DNA from: Methylobacterium gregans
GTDB taxonomy: Bacteria; Pseudomonadota; Alphaproteobacteria; Rhizobiales; Beijerinckiaceae
Assembly: GCF_022179245.1 (NCBI RefSeq)
Contig: NZ_BPQM01000063.1
Span: 23,366 to 87,365, forward strand
Direction: 5' to 3'
DNA: 64,000 bases
Within the stretch, counting starts at the first letter, position 1; each line of letters begins with the position of its first letter. Below the pieces are notes generated by a model. It saw only the letters and a program-made list of their open reading frames with translations, searched no databases and was not told the DNA's origin. Of the stretch, positions 35,633-44,416 are shown in pieces. A program made the position numbers and the translations under genes.

Positions 35633-35752
35633 TCAGCACTTCTTGGACTTGCCGCCGCAATCCTTGGCGGGCGGGCAGGCCGGGGGGGTCGGCTCGCACT
35701 TGGAGGTGCCGCCGGTCACAGCCTTCAGGGTCTTCGCGTCGAGCTTCGTCAT
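35633..35752 (-). CDS. Double-glycine leader Cys-rich peptide, copy 2
   Basis: 39 residues, the promoter-proximal copy. Leader MTKLDAKTLKAVTGG differs from copy 1 at three residues; the 24-residue core after Gly-Gly is identical in protein and DNA sequence. A perfect AGGAGG stands seven bases before the ATG, so expression should be strong. It lies 85 bp before copy 1 and shares the same downstream acyltransferase, HlyD and C39 exporter genes. The upstream 300 bp are unusually AT-rich for this genome and should carry the promoter. Function unknown: an antibacterial peptide or a secreted signal are the main possibilities. Confidence 0.83.
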   Translation of the reverse strand: MTKLDAKTLKAVTGGTSKCEPTPPACPPAKDCGGKSKKC

Positions 35753-36070
35753 GGTTCTGCCTCCTGTTCCGAACCGGTGTTCCCCCGTTCGGTGAGAGGA
35801 CAATGCTTATTTGGCACACCGGCGTCCAGCGGGCAGTAATGATTTTTCTAACATCTTTTCACAGGATAGACTGTTTTGGTTAAGGCCAGGACAGACTACG
35901 TAGAACTACTGATCTGAAGTTGAGCGATCAATCGAAGGGTGAAATAATTCGGTTCCTGCAACCTCAGAACGCAGGCCGCGGGCCCGCGGTTTGCCGAGCC
36001 GAGGCCTTCCGGTCGGCCCGGCCCGGGGCCGGCGCGTGTGGATGCGTTCGCTTGCCGGCGCCTGGCCGCC
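35753..36070 (-). promoter_or_regulatory. AT-rich promoter and 5' leader region of the peptide operon
   Basis: The 318-bp gap contains AGGAGG at 35760-35765 and a hairpin just upstream of it (CCGAAC / GTTCGG, 35769-35792, 6-bp stem), probably in the 5' untranslated RNA. 35800-35950 is far more AT-rich than the genome and includes the palindrome CTACGTAG (35896-35903). No clear sigma-70 boxes can be fixed by eye. A TTG-started plus-strand frame from 35920 was not accepted as a gene. Confidence 0.45.
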
Positions 36071-36310
36071 TCAGGGGCGCGGGACAGGCCCGGCCGAGGC
36101 CGCCGACCGCGTGGGAGGCGCGTCCTCCGGCGGGCGCTGTCCGCTCTGCGCGAGGCCGCGGTCCATCGCCTCGCTGAGGCCCGTGCTGGTCCAGCGGATC
36201 TCGGCGAGGCGCGCGGCCGCCTCCCGCTGCACCCGCAGCGCCTCGGCGCGCAGGTGCTCCGCCTCCCGGAGGGCGGCGTTCAACCGGGCGAGAAGCGCGT
36301 CGTCGTCCAT
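36071..36310 (-). CDS. Small helical (coiled-coil-like) protein, unknown
   Basis: 79 residues. MDDDALLARLNAALREAEHLRAEALRVQREAAARLAEIRW is a continuous amphipathic helix with heptad-like Leu/Ala spacing. The C-terminal third is Pro/Gly/Arg-rich. No signal peptide. The ribosome-binding site is poor. It is downstream of the ABC-F gene on the same strand and may be co-transcribed with it. Function unknown. Confidence 0.5.
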   Translation of the reverse strand: MDDDALLARLNAALREAEHLRAEALRVQREAAARLAEIRWTSTGLSEAMDRGLAQSGQRPPEDAPPTRSAASAGPVPRP

Positions 36311-36354
36311 GCCCGGGAAGCTAGCGGGCGCGGCCCGGCCGCGCCTTCACCTGG

Positions 36355-36386
36355 GATACTGCGCCTGAGATACTGCGCCTGGGATA
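36355..36386 (+). repeat. Tandem 14-bp repeat, 2.3 copies
   Basis: GATACTGCGCCTGA is followed by GATACTGCGCCTGG and a partial GATA, between the ABC-F stop and the small helical protein start. Confidence 0.8.
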
Positions 36387-36408
36387 GAGGTGGGTGAGCC
36401 GCGCCGCC

Positions 36409-38031
36409 TCAGCTGCGCAGGCCCGGTGCCTCCTGGCCGGTGCGGGCGACGTACTCGGTGTAGCCCCCACCGTAATTGTGAACCCCGTCCGGCGTCAGCT
36501 CCAGCGTGCGGTTCGAGAGCGCGGCCAGGAAGTGCCGGTCGTGGGAAACGAACAGCATCGTGCCCTCGTAGCGCGCGAGCGCGGCGATCAGCATCTCCTT
36601 GGTCGCCATGTCGAGGTGGTTGGTCGGCTCGTCGAGCACCAGGAAGTTCGGCGGGTCGTAGAGCATCCGGGCCATCACGAGGCGGGCCTTCTCGCCGCCC
36701 GAGAGCACCCGGCAGCGCTTCTCCACGTCGTCGCCCGAGAAGCCGAAGCAGCCCGCGAGGTTGCGCAGCGAGCCCTGGCCGGCCTGCGGGAAGGTCTCCT
36801 CCAGCATCTCGAAGATGGTCTGGTCGCCGTCGAGGATGTCCATCGCGTGCTGGGCGAAGTAGCCGAGCTTCACGCTCGACCCGAGGGCGACACTGCCGTC
36901 ATCGGGCTCGGTCGTGCCGGTGACGAGCTTCAGGAGCGTGGACTTGCCCGCACCGTTCACGCCCATCACGCACCAGCGCTCGCGGCGGCGGACCGCGAAG
37001 TCGAGCCCCTCGTAGATGGTGCGGCTGCCGTAGCGTTTGTGCACGCCCTTGAGCGTGGCGACCTCCTCGCCGGAGCGGGGGGCGGGCTGGAAGTCGAAGG
37101 CGACCGACTGGCGGCGCTTCGGGGGCTCGACGCGCTCGATCTTGTCGAGCTTCTTCACCCGGCTCTGCACCTGCGCGGCGTGCGAGGCGCGGGCCTTGAA
37201 GCGCTCGATGAAGGCGATCTCCTTGGCCAGCATCGCCTGTTGACGCTCGAACTGCGCCTGCTGCTGCTGCTCGTTGAGCTGGCGCTGCTGCTCGTAGAAG
37301 GCGAAATCGCCCGAGTAGGTGGTGAGCGTGCCGCCGTCGATCTCGATCACCTTCGAGACGATGCGGTTCATGAACTCGCGGTCGTGCGAGGTCATCATCA
37401 GGGCGCCGTCGAAGCCCTTGAGGAAGGATTCGAGCCAGATCAGGCTCTCGATGTCGAGGTGGTTGGAGGGCTCGTCGAGCAGCATCACGTCGGGGCGCAT
37501 CAGGAGGATGCGGGCGAGCGCGACGCGCATCTTCCAGCCGCCCGAGAGCTTGCCGACGTCGCCGTCCATCATCTCCTGGCTGAAGCCGAGGCCGGCCAGC
37601 ACCTCCTGGGCGCGCCCCTCCAGCGCGTAGCCGTCGAGTTCCTCGAACCGGGCCTGGACCTCGCCGTAGCGCTCGACCAGCGCCTCCATCTCGTCCATGC
37701 GCTTGGGATCGGCCAGCGCCGCCTCCAGGGCCTGCAATTCGGTCGCGACCGCGCTCACCGGTCCCGCGCCCTCCATCACGGCGGCGACCGTCGAGCAGCC
37801 GGCCATCTCGCCGACGTCCTGGCTGAAATAGCCGATCGTGATGCCGCGGTCGGCCGCGACCTGCCCCTCGTCGGGCTGCTCCTCGCCAGTCATCATCCGG
37901 AACAGGGTGGTCTTGCCGGCGCCGTTCGGGCCCACGAGCCCGGCCTTCTCGCCGCGCTGCAGGGCGGCGGAGGCCTCGACGAAGACGAGCTGGCGGCCGT
38001 TCTGCTTGGTGATCTTGTCGAGGCGTATCAT
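36409..38031 (-). CDS. ABC-F family ATPase (ribosome-associated)
   Basis: 540 residues with two ABC domains and no membrane segment. Domain 1 has VGPNGAGKTTLFRMM, LSGGWKMR and LLDEPSNHLD; domain 2 has GVNGAGKSTLLKL, LSGGEKAR and LDEPTNHLD. The linker between them (about 240-310) is the charged P-site tRNA-interaction motif region (KEIAFIERFKARASHAAQ). It resembles YbiT/EttA-type translation factors that act on stalled or initiating ribosomes. Cytoplasmic; apparently transcribed alone or with the small protein downstream. Confidence 0.9.
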   Translation of the reverse strand: MIRLDKITKQNGRQLVFVEASAALQRGEKAGLVGPNGAGKTTLFRMMTGEEQPDEGQVAADRGITIGYFSQDVGEMAGCSTVAAVMEGAGPVSAVATELQALEAALADPKRMDEMEALVERYGEVQARFEELDGYALEGRAQEVLAGLGFSQEMMDGDVGKLSGGWKMRVALARILLMRPDVMLLDEPSNHLDIESLIWLESFLKGFDGALMMTSHDREFMNRIVSKVIEIDGGTLTTYSGDFAFYEQQRQLNEQQQQAQFERQQAMLAKEIAFIERFKARASHAAQVQSRVKKLDKIERVEPPKRRQSVAFDFQPAPRSGEEVATLKGVHKRYGSRTIYEGLDFAVRRRERWCVMGVNGAGKSTLLKLVTGTTEPDDGSVALGSSVKLGYFAQHAMDILDGDQTIFEMLEETFPQAGQGSLRNLAGCFGFSGDDVEKRCRVLSGGEKARLVMARMLYDPPNFLVLDEPTNHLDMATKEMLIAALARYEGTMLFVSHDRHFLAALSNRTLELTPDGVHNYGGGYTEYVARTGQEAPGLRS

Positions 38032-38235
38032 CGGGTCGCGGGCGCTGAGGAGGGTGTTCCCGGGGGCCTTACGACATGGGCCGGACGAGCGGAAGGCGCG
38101 CGCCGGGTCAGGCCCTCATGTCGGGCCGCACGGCTCACGGATCGGGACGGAGGGCGGTCTCCGCATCGCGGTCGTGGGCCACCCTCCGCCAAGGGTCGTG
38201 CGCCGGGAGCGGGCTCGGACCGCCGCTCCGACCCC

Positions 38236-38703
38236 TCAGACGGAGCCCGCTCGATAGGAGCCGCGCCGGGCGGCATAGCGCGCGTAGGACCGGTGCGCGC
38301 GGGCGACGCGGTGGCGGGCGCTCCCGTGCCAGGCGAGGCGGTGCGGGCCGGTATCGGCGTGGATCAGGCCGCCCGCGTAGGAGCCGATGCCGCCGACCTG
38401 GGGCATGCTGCGCAGGACGGCCAGCGTCCGGCCGACCGATGCGGCGCGGGGACGGAAATCGACCGCGGCCCCGCGGTAGTGCTGCGAGTTGTGCGCGTGG
38501 CGCCCGCCGCAGGTGGAGGTGATCTCGATCGGCCCGATCCGGGCGGTCAGCTGGGCGATCATCGCGCGCGTGCGCGGCTGCAGGCAGCCGAGGCCGCGGA
38601 CCTGGGGTTGGAAGGAGACGTAGCTGGTGGCTGGTCGGGCTTGTGCGGCCGTCGCGAGACCCGTGAGGGTAGCGAGGCAGGCGAGCGCGATCCGGATCCG
38701 CAT
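38236..38703 (-). CDS. Secreted M15-like peptidase (YcbK/DUF882 type)
   Basis: 155 residues. A signal peptide (IRIALACLATLTGLATAAQA) is followed by a compact domain with HNSQHYRGAAVDFRP and GGLIHADTG. The His and Asp of the first motif and the His of the second are the zinc ligands expected for peptidase M15/DUF882 proteins, which cut or bind peptidoglycan peptides. The C-terminus is basic (HRVARAHRSYARYAARRGS), perhaps for cell-wall binding. It has its own promoter region upstream. Confidence 0.75.
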   Translation of the reverse strand: MRIRIALACLATLTGLATAAQARPATSYVSFQPQVRGLGCLQPRTRAMIAQLTARIGPIEITSTCGGRHAHNSQHYRGAAVDFRPRAASVGRTLAVLRSMPQVGGIGSYAGGLIHADTGPHRLAWHGSARHRVARAHRSYARYAARRGSYRAGSV

Positions 38704-38878
38704 CCAGTGTTCCCTTGGCTGTTGGAGAAGGCGGGCGGGTTAGGGGAAGCGCCCGCCTGGGTCAACCGAGGACCGCACACCTCTCGGTTGCTGGACGCCA
38801 CCCTTGATCCGGCCATCCTGGGCTGGCCTGATGAGCGGGCACGGGCGGGATCGCGGGTCCGGGAGACGATTCGGAACG

Positions 38879-39141
38879 ATGGCACAGGCTTCCGACGGCG
38901 TTCACCAGCCGCTGCGCGCATCCATCGCCGCCTTCGTCGGCACGAACATCTCGATGGCCTACTGGCTCAGCGGCGCGATCTTCGGCGGCCCGCCCCGATC
39001 CTCGGCACCATCCTGGTTGAGAAGGCGGGCGGGGCGTGGTGGCCGCTCGCCCTCCCGTTCAGCGCGATCGCGGCGATCTCGCCGGTCTCGGTCCTGGCGC
39101 TGCGGGGGCCGCGCGAGCGCCAGATGATGCGGACGGCCTGA
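38879..39141 (+). pseudogene. Remnant of an MFS (metabolite:H+ symporter) transporter
   Basis: The frame from ATG 38879 begins like an MHS-family transporter (LRASIAAFVGTNIS, compare the usual LRR-ASFIGT start) and then passes straight to YWLSGAIFGGP, which belongs near the last helices. One base later in frame, the reading continues PAPILGTILVEKAGGAWWPLALPFSAIAAISPVSVLALRGP up to a stop at 39141, which matches the C-terminal helix pair of the same family. So about 350 central residues seem to be missing and a frameshift lies near 38985-39000. I infer an internally deleted, inactive gene. Confidence 0.6.
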
Positions 39142-39182
39142 ATCGCGCGGTGGGCCGCGAGAGAGAGCCAGAAGAGGACCGG

Positions 39183-40208
39183 ATGAAGACCTTCCATCAC
39201 CCCGATCAGGCGCTGCACCACCCGCGCACCTATTTCTCGCGCGGGCAGATGCGCGAGCCCCAGGAGGTGCCCGCCCGCGAGCAGGCGCTGCTCGCCGCGG
39301 TGCACGACCTCGGCTTCCCCGTGTCGGAGCCGCCCGATGCCGGTGCGGCGCCGATCCTGGCCGTCCACGGGATGGACTACCTGCGCTTCCTGCAGGACGC
39401 GCACGCGGACTGGACCGCGCTCGGGCCGGACTGGGGCGGGGAGGTGGTATCCAACATCTTCGTGCGCGAGCCGAACGCCCTCCGGGGCGTGCTGGCGCAG
39501 GCCGGGCGCTACATCGCGGACGGCAGCGCCCCGATCGGCCCCGGGACGTTCCGGGCCGCCTACGCCTCGGCCCAGTGCGCGGTCGCGGGCGCCGACGCGC
39601 TGAATGCCGGCGCGCGGGAGGCCTACGCCTTGTGCCGCCCGCCCGGCCACCACGCGCGCCGCGAGGCGGCCGGCGGATTCTGCTTCCTCAACAACGCGGC
39701 GATCGCCGCCGAGCGTCTGCGCGCGCGCCATGCCCGCGTCGCCATTCTCGACACCGACATGCATCACGGCCAGGGCATCCAGGAGATCTTCTACGACCGG
39801 GCGGACGTCTTCTACGTCTCGATCCACGGCGACCCGACGAACTTCTACCCCGCCACCGCGGGCTTCGCGGAGGAGCGCGGGAGCGGGGCGGGGGCGGGCT
39901 ACAACCTGAACCTGCCGATGCCGCACGGCTCGGACGAGGGGGTGTTCTTCGCAGAGCTCGCGCGGGCACTGCGGGCGCTCGCGCTCTATCGGCCGGACGC
40001 CCTCGTCCTCTCGCTGGGCTTCGACATCTACGCGGGTGATCCCCAGGCGAAGGTGGCGGTCAGCCCCGACGGCTTCGCGCGTCTGGGGGCGGCGATCGGC
40101 GGTCTTCGCGCGCCGACGCTGGTCGTGCAGGAGGGCGGCTACTGCATCGCGGCGCTGACCGAACTCTCGCGGCGCTTCTTCACGGGCTTCGCGGCGGCCC
40201 GCGGCTAG
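39183..40208 (+). CDS. aphA: Acetylpolyamine amidohydrolase, class II histone-deacetylase-like
   Basis: 341 residues, the length of characterised acetylpolyamine amidohydrolases. Catalytic His pair in RPPGHHARR, zinc ligands in ILDTDMHHGQG and SLGFDIYAGD, and the FHHPDQALHHP start fit this branch better than acetoin-utilisation proteins. It removes acetyl groups from acetylated polyamines such as acetylputrescine or acetylspermidine. Start MKTFHHP follows GAGG. Cytoplasmic, apparently monocistronic. Confidence 0.85.
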   Translation: MKTFHHPDQALHHPRTYFSRGQMREPQEVPAREQALLAAVHDLGFPVSEPPDAGAAPILAVHGMDYLRFLQDAHADWTALGPDWGGEVVSNIFVREPNALRGVLAQAGRYIADGSAPIGPGTFRAAYASAQCAVAGADALNAGAREAYALCRPPGHHARREAAGGFCFLNNAAIAAERLRARHARVAILDTDMHHGQGIQEIFYDRADVFYVSIHGDPTNFYPATAGFAEERGSGAGAGYNLNLPMPHGSDEGVFFAELARALRALALYRPDALVLSLGFDIYAGDPQAKVAVSPDGFARLGAAIGGLRAPTLVVQEGGYCIAALTELSRRFFTGFAAARG

Positions 40209-40318
40209 GTTTTCCCGACGTTTTCGCTTGCGGGCGCGGGGCTTTCGGTCGCGGCGGCGCAACTCCGGCTGCACGCGGCAGTTGCATCCGTGACCGAAGC
40301 AACGTTCCGGAGCACTCG

Positions 40319-40588
40319 ATGATCAAAGCAGGCCCGTTCGCCGTCCTCGCCATTCTGACCGCCGGCCCGGCGCTGGCGCAGCCCGCGACCACGGCCGCGC
40401 CTTCCGCGGCGGGCGGTACGGTGACGACCCAGCCCAACACCACCGGCAACAGCCCCGACGTCGTGATCTCCCGCGGCGGCACCGGCGCCGAGACCGCCAC
40501 CACGAACTCGGCGGCGGGCGGCAATGCGGGCCAGCCGGAGCGCGGCGTGCCGCAGGGCAGCGCCAACGGCGGCGGCAGCAGCCGCTGA
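40319..40588 (+). CDS. Small secreted Gly/Thr-rich protein
   Basis: 89 residues. A good signal peptide (KAGPFAVLAILTAGPALAQ) precedes a low-complexity mature part rich in Gly, Thr, Ala and Asn, with VVISRGGTGAE in the middle. No fold or family is apparent; it is probably disordered in the periplasm. It converges with the small periplasmic gene of the metal-efflux operon, with a hairpin between. Confidence 0.6.
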   Translation: MIKAGPFAVLAILTAGPALAQPATTAAPSAAGGTVTTQPNTTGNSPDVVISRGGTGAETATTNSAAGGNAGQPERGVPQGSANGGGSSR

Positions 40589-40742
40589 GCGCGGCGCCGA
40601 TTCGGGCCGACCGGGTCCCGGCCGGGCAGGGGGCGCGTCGCCGCGACGGCGCGTCCCGCCGCTCCCACGCGGGGAGACGGCCCAGCCGCACGCAAGCCCC
40701 TGCCGGGACAGGGTCGATCCGGGCGCGGTGAGACCGGAGACC

Positions 40743-40770
40743 GAGCCGCGCCGCCATCCCGGCGCGGCTC
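40743..40770. terminator. Bidirectional terminator hairpin
   Basis: GAGCCGCGCCG and CGGCGCGGCTC form a perfect 11-bp stem with a 6-base loop, 12 bp before the stop of the minus-strand efflux operon and 155 bp after the plus-strand small gene. Confidence 0.65.
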
Positions 40771-40782
40771 CGGTCGATGCCC

Positions 40783-41151
40783 TCAGGGCTTCTCGAAGCG
40801 GGCCTGGATGCCGTGGCCGTGCAGCTTCGCGGAGAACACGATCTTCGTCCCCGCCGCCAGCGGGGCCTTCAGGTCCCCGACGAGCTTGTTCGGGGCGGCC
40901 GGCTTCAGCACCAGCGTTTCGGTCTTGCCCGGGGCCTGGACGAAGGCCTTGGCGGACAGGCCGGCCGTGTCGACCGGCTTCCCGTCCTCGTCGCTCAGGT
41001 AGAACGTGACCGCGCCGTCCGAGGCGACGAACTCGATCGGATGCCCTTCCGAGACCGCGGTCTGGCCGCCGTTCGGTCCGGCGGCAAGCGCGGGGGAGGC
41101 GGCGAGGGCGACGGCGATGGCCGCGATTCGGAGCACGGAGCGCATGGGCAT
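40783..41151 (-). CDS. Small periplasmic protein of the metal-efflux operon
   Basis: 122 residues. Signal peptide RSVLRIAAIAVALAASPALA, then a beta-rich mature domain (FYLSDEDGKPVDTAGLSAKAFV, PLAAGTKIVFSAKLHGHG). Proteins of this size and type are often the last gene of heavy-metal RND operons in alphaproteobacteria and may bind metal in the periplasm; the mature part has several His. It starts 27 bp after the RND pump stop. Confidence 0.7.
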   Translation of the reverse strand: MPMRSVLRIAAIAVALAASPALAAGPNGGQTAVSEGHPIEFVASDGAVTFYLSDEDGKPVDTAGLSAKAFVQAPGKTETLVLKPAAPNKLVGDLKAPLAAGTKIVFSAKLHGHGIQARFEKP

Positions 41152-41178
41152 GTCCTTTCTCGATGGGGTGTGTCGGCC

Positions 41179-44100
41179 TCAGAACGCCTCGACAGGGCCG
41201 CTCTTCGCAGCGTCGGCAGAGGTCTCCGACGGGCCTCGGGCCTCGGCGCGCAGCCGTTCGAGCGGCGTCTGACCGAAGGTCAGGAACAGGACCGGCGTCA
41301 GGATCGTGTCGAGCAGCGTGGCGCTGATCAGCCCGCCGAAGATCGTCACCGCCACGGGATGCAGGATCTCCTTGCCGGGCGCGTCGGCTCCGATCAGCAG
41401 CGGCACCAGGGCGACCCCGGCCGAGAGCGCCGTCATCAGCACCGGCGCGAGCCGTTCCAGGCTGCCGCGGATCACGAGATCCCGCCCGAACGGCAGGCCC
41501 TCGTGGATCGCCAGGTTCAGGTAGTGGCTGATCTTGAGGATGCCGTTGCGCGTGGCGATGCCGGTGAGGGTGATGAACCCGATCATCGAGGCGACCGAGA
41601 GCGGCTGCCCGGCGAGCCAGAGCGCGGCCACCGAGCCGATCAGGGCCAGCGGGATGCTCCCGAGGATGATCAGCGTGAGAACGACCGAGCGGTAGCGGCT
41701 GTAGAGCAGCGCGAAGACCAGTGCGAGCGAGAGGAGCGAGAGGAGCCCGATGGTCCGGCTCGCCTCCGCCTGGGCCTGGAACGAACCTTCCAGGCTGGTG
41801 GTGTAGCCGTTGGGCAGGTCCGTCGCGGCGACGGCCTCCCGGATGGCCCCGACGATCCTGCCCATGTCGGAGCCGGCCTGGGTGTTGGCCTGCACCACGA
41901 TGCGGCGGCGGGCGTTCTCGCGCAGGATCTGGTTCGGTCCGTCGGTCTCGCGGATGTCGGCGATCTGGCGGGCCGGCACCCAGCCTGACGGCGTCTCGAC
42001 CAGGAGGTCGCCGAGGCGCTGGGTGGTCCGCATCGTGTCCGAGAGCCGCATCACCACGTCGAAGCGGCGGTAGCCGTCGACCACGCGCGAGACCACTTGC
42101 CCGTTCGAGAGGCGGCTGAGCTGCTCCACGAGGGCGGCCGGCTGCACGCCGTAGAGGGCGGCCCGGGCGTAGTCGACGCGGATCTCCAGTTGCGGGATCA
42201 GGACCTGCTTCTCGACCTGCAGGTCGGCGATGCCGGGAATGTCGGCGATGCGGCGCCGGACGTCCTCGGCGAGCGCCCGCAGGGTGTCGAGGTCATCGCC
42301 GAAGATCTTGAGCGCGATCTCGGCGCGCACGCCCGACAGCATGTGGTCGAGCCGGTGCGAGATCGGCTGGCCGACATTGACGCTGACCGGCAGGACCGCG
42401 AGGCGCCCGCGGATGTCGGCGACGAGCGCGGGCTTCGGCCGCGCTCCGGGCTTCAGGTCCAGCTCCAAATCGGAGACGTGGACGCCCTCGGCATGCTCGT
42501 CGAGTTCGGCCCGCCCGGTGCGGCGCCCGACCGACTTCACGTCCGGCATGTCCAGCAGCAGGCGCTCGGCCACGAGGCCGATCCGGTTGCTCTCGGCGAG
42601 CGAGATGCCCGGATTGAAGCTCATGTTGACCGTGAACGAGCCCTCGTTGAAGGGCGGCAGGAACGTCCGAGGCAGGAAGGTCGCGGCCAGCGCCGCGCAG
42701 GCGACCCCGATTCCCGCCGCGAGCATCACCGGGCGGCCGTGCCCGAGGAGCGCCCGCAGCAGCGCGGCGTTCCCGCGCTTGAGCAGGCGCACCAGCCCGC
42801 TCTCGTGCGCCTCCAGGCGCTTGAGGCCTGGGAGCAGGTAGTAGGCCAGAACCGGCGTCAGGGTGATCGAGACGACGAGGCTCGCCAGGATCGAGACGAT
42901 GTAGGCCTGGCCCAGCGGCGCGAAGAGCCGGCCCTCGATGCCCGAGAGGGCGAAGAGCGGCACGAAGACCAGCACGATCACCATCGTGGCGTAGACGATG
43001 CCGGAGCGCACCTCGTTCGAGGCCGCGACCACCACGGCGAAGACCGGACGCGGGTTGCCGGACCGCCGGTTCTCGCCGAGGCGGCGGAAGATGTTCTCCA
43101 CGTCGACGACCGCGTCGTCCACGAGCTCGCCGATCGCGATGGCGAGGCCGCCGAGCGTCATCGTGTTGATCGACAGCCCGGCGAGGTGGAACACGATGGC
43201 GGTGGCGAGGATCGAGACCGGGATCGCCGTCAGCGAGATCGCGGTGGTGCGCAGGTTCAGCAGGAACGCGAACAGCACGACGGCGACGACGACGACCGCC
43301 TCCATCAGCACGGTCTCGACGTTGCGGATCGAGGTCTCGATGAAGTTCGCCTGCCGGAAGATCAACTGGTCCGCGCGAACGCCCTTGAACGAGCAGGCCT
43401 CGCCGTCCGGCTCCGCCGGAAACGCGCCGGCCTGACCCGAGGGGCTCCCCGAGGCGGGGCCGCAGGCGTTCAGGCTCGTCGTGATGTCCTTGAGCGCCGC
43501 CTCGACCTCGCGGGTGAGGCGGACCGTGTCGACGCCCGGCTGCTTCTCGACCGAGACGACCACCGCAGGCGCCCCCATGTAGCCGGCATCGCCGCGCTTC
43601 ACCCGGGGCGCGAAGGCGATTTCGGCGACCTGTCGGAGGTAGACCGGCCGGTTGTTGACCGTGGCGACCACCAGGTTGCGCAGGTCGTCGAGGTTCATGG
43701 TCCGGCCGAGGTTCCGGATCAGGTATTCCCGGGCGTACTGGTCCGTGAAGCCGCCGCCCGTGTTGGTGCCGAACTGCGCCAGCGCCGTCTCCAGCTGGGC
43801 GTGCGTCACGCCGAGGGCGCGCAGTGCCGTGGGCTGGGGCGCCACGCGGAACTGGCGCACCTCGCCGCCCATCGGGATCACCTGCGCCACGCCCGGGATC
43901 GAGAGCAGGCGCGGGCGAATGGTGAAGTCGGCGAGTTCCCTCAGCTGCATCGGCGAGACCGAGCCGCCGCTCACGGCGACCATCACGATCTGGCCCATGA
44001 TCGAGGAGATCGGGCCCATCATCGGCGTGACCGTGGCGGGCAGCTGCGGCCGCACCATCGCCAGCCGCTCCGAGACCTGCTGACGGTTCCGGTAGATGTC

Positions 44101-44403
44101 GGTGCCCCAGTCGAACTCGACGTAGATCACCGAGAGGCCCACGCCCGAGACCGAGCGGACGCGGGAGACGCCGGGCAGGCCGTTCATCTGCGTCTCGATC
44201 GGGAAGGTGACGAGCTGCTCGACTTCCTGGGGCGCGAGCCCCTCCGCCTCCGTCATGAGGGTGACGGTCGGCCGGTTGAGGTCGGGGAAGACGTCCACGG
44301 GCAGCTTGGTGACGACGAAGCTGCCGTAGACGACGAGGATTGCGGCGAGCGCCAGGACGAGCAGGCGGTTGCGCAGGGACTGCGTGACGAGGAGCGTGAA
44401 CAT
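41179..44403 (-). CDS. Heavy-metal efflux RND pump (CusA/CzcA family)
   Basis: 1074 residues, 12 membrane helices. The start [20 protein letters not shown], the proton-relay segment [17 protein letters not shown] (about 417-435) and [18 protein letters not shown] are typical of the HME-RND family. It expels metal cations from the periplasm using the proton gradient. The metal (Cu/Ag versus Co/Zn/Cd) cannot be fixed by eye. A Gly/Pro-rich periplasmic insertion around residues 315-340 carries two Cys ([16 protein letters not shown]), an unusual extra. It lies 13 bp after the adaptor gene. No outer-membrane CusC is present in this operon. Confidence 0.9.
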   Translation of the reverse strand: MFTLLVTQSLRNRLLVLALAAILVVYGSFVVTKLPVDVFPDLNRPTVTLMTEAEGLAPQEVEQLVTFPIETQMNGLPGVSRVRSVSGVGLSVIYVEFDWGTDIYRNRQQVSERLAMVRPQLPATVTPMMGPISSIMGQIVMVAVSGGSVSPMQLRELADFTIRPRLLSIPGVAQVIPMGGEVRQFRVAPQPTALRALGVTHAQLETALAQFGTNTGGGFTDQYAREYLIRNLGRTMNLDDLRNLVVATVNNRPVYLRQVAEIAFAPRVKRGDAGYMGAPAVVVSVEKQPGVDTVRLTREVEAALKDITTSLNACGPASGSPSGQAGAFPAEPDGEACSFKGVRADQLIFRQANFIETSIRNVETVLMEAVVVVAVVLFAFLLNLRTTAISLTAIPVSILATAIVFHLAGLSINTMTLGGLAIAIGELVDDAVVDVENIFRRLGENRRSGNPRPVFAVVVAASNEVRSGIVYATMVIVLVFVPLFALSGIEGRLFAPLGQAYIVSILASLVVSITLTPVLAYYLLPGLKRLEAHESGLVRLLKRGNAALLRALLGHGRPVMLAAGIGVACAALAATFLPRTFLPPFNEGSFTVNMSFNPGISLAESNRIGLVAERLLLDMPDVKSVGRRTGRAELDEHAEGVHVSDLELDLKPGARPKPALVADIRGRLAVLPVSVNVGQPISHRLDHMLSGVRAEIALKIFGDDLDTLRALAEDVRRRIADIPGIADLQVEKQVLIPQLEIRVDYARAALYGVQPAALVEQLSRLSNGQVVSRVVDGYRRFDVVMRLSDTMRTTQRLGDLLVETPSGWVPARQIADIRETDGPNQILRENARRRIVVQANTQAGSDMGRIVGAIREAVAATDLPNGYTTSLEGSFQAQAEASRTIGLLSLLSLALVFALLYSRYRSVVLTLIILGSIPLALIGSVAALWLAGQPLSVASMIGFITLTGIATRNGILKISHYLNLAIHEGLPFGRDLVIRGSLERLAPVLMTALSAGVALVPLLIGADAPGKEILHPVAVTIFGGLISATLLDTILTPVLFLTFGQTPLERLRAEARGPSETSADAAKSGPVEAF

Positions 44404-44416
44404 CGGGCCTCTCCCC

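Larger units (their letters stand above)
35428..35752 (-). repeat. Tandem gene duplication of the peptide ORF
   Basis: The 120-bp coding units at 35428-35547 and 35633-35752 are identical at 117 positions. The three differences all change leader residues (A8T, N10K, T11A). The core DNA is identical and the flanking sequence shows no similarity. Confidence 0.95.

Noticed and set aside
35420..35819. Longer minus-strand frames overlapping the peptide genes in another frame
   Set aside because: They read Arg-rich sequence (QGLRRQVQEVL) and lack ribosome-binding sites; the 39-codon frames have leader, core and good sites.
35920..36177. Plus-strand TTG-started frame (MSDQSKGEIIRFLQPQ) upstream of the peptide operon
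   Set aside because: It has no good ribosome-binding site and becomes Arg/Gly/Pro low-complexity; it overlaps the small helical protein on the other strand.
36394..38878. Long plus-strand open frame opposite the ABC-F and peptidase genes
   Set aside because: Antisense to well-supported genes with Walker motifs and a signal peptide. Only its last part (39000-39141) fits a transporter remnant.
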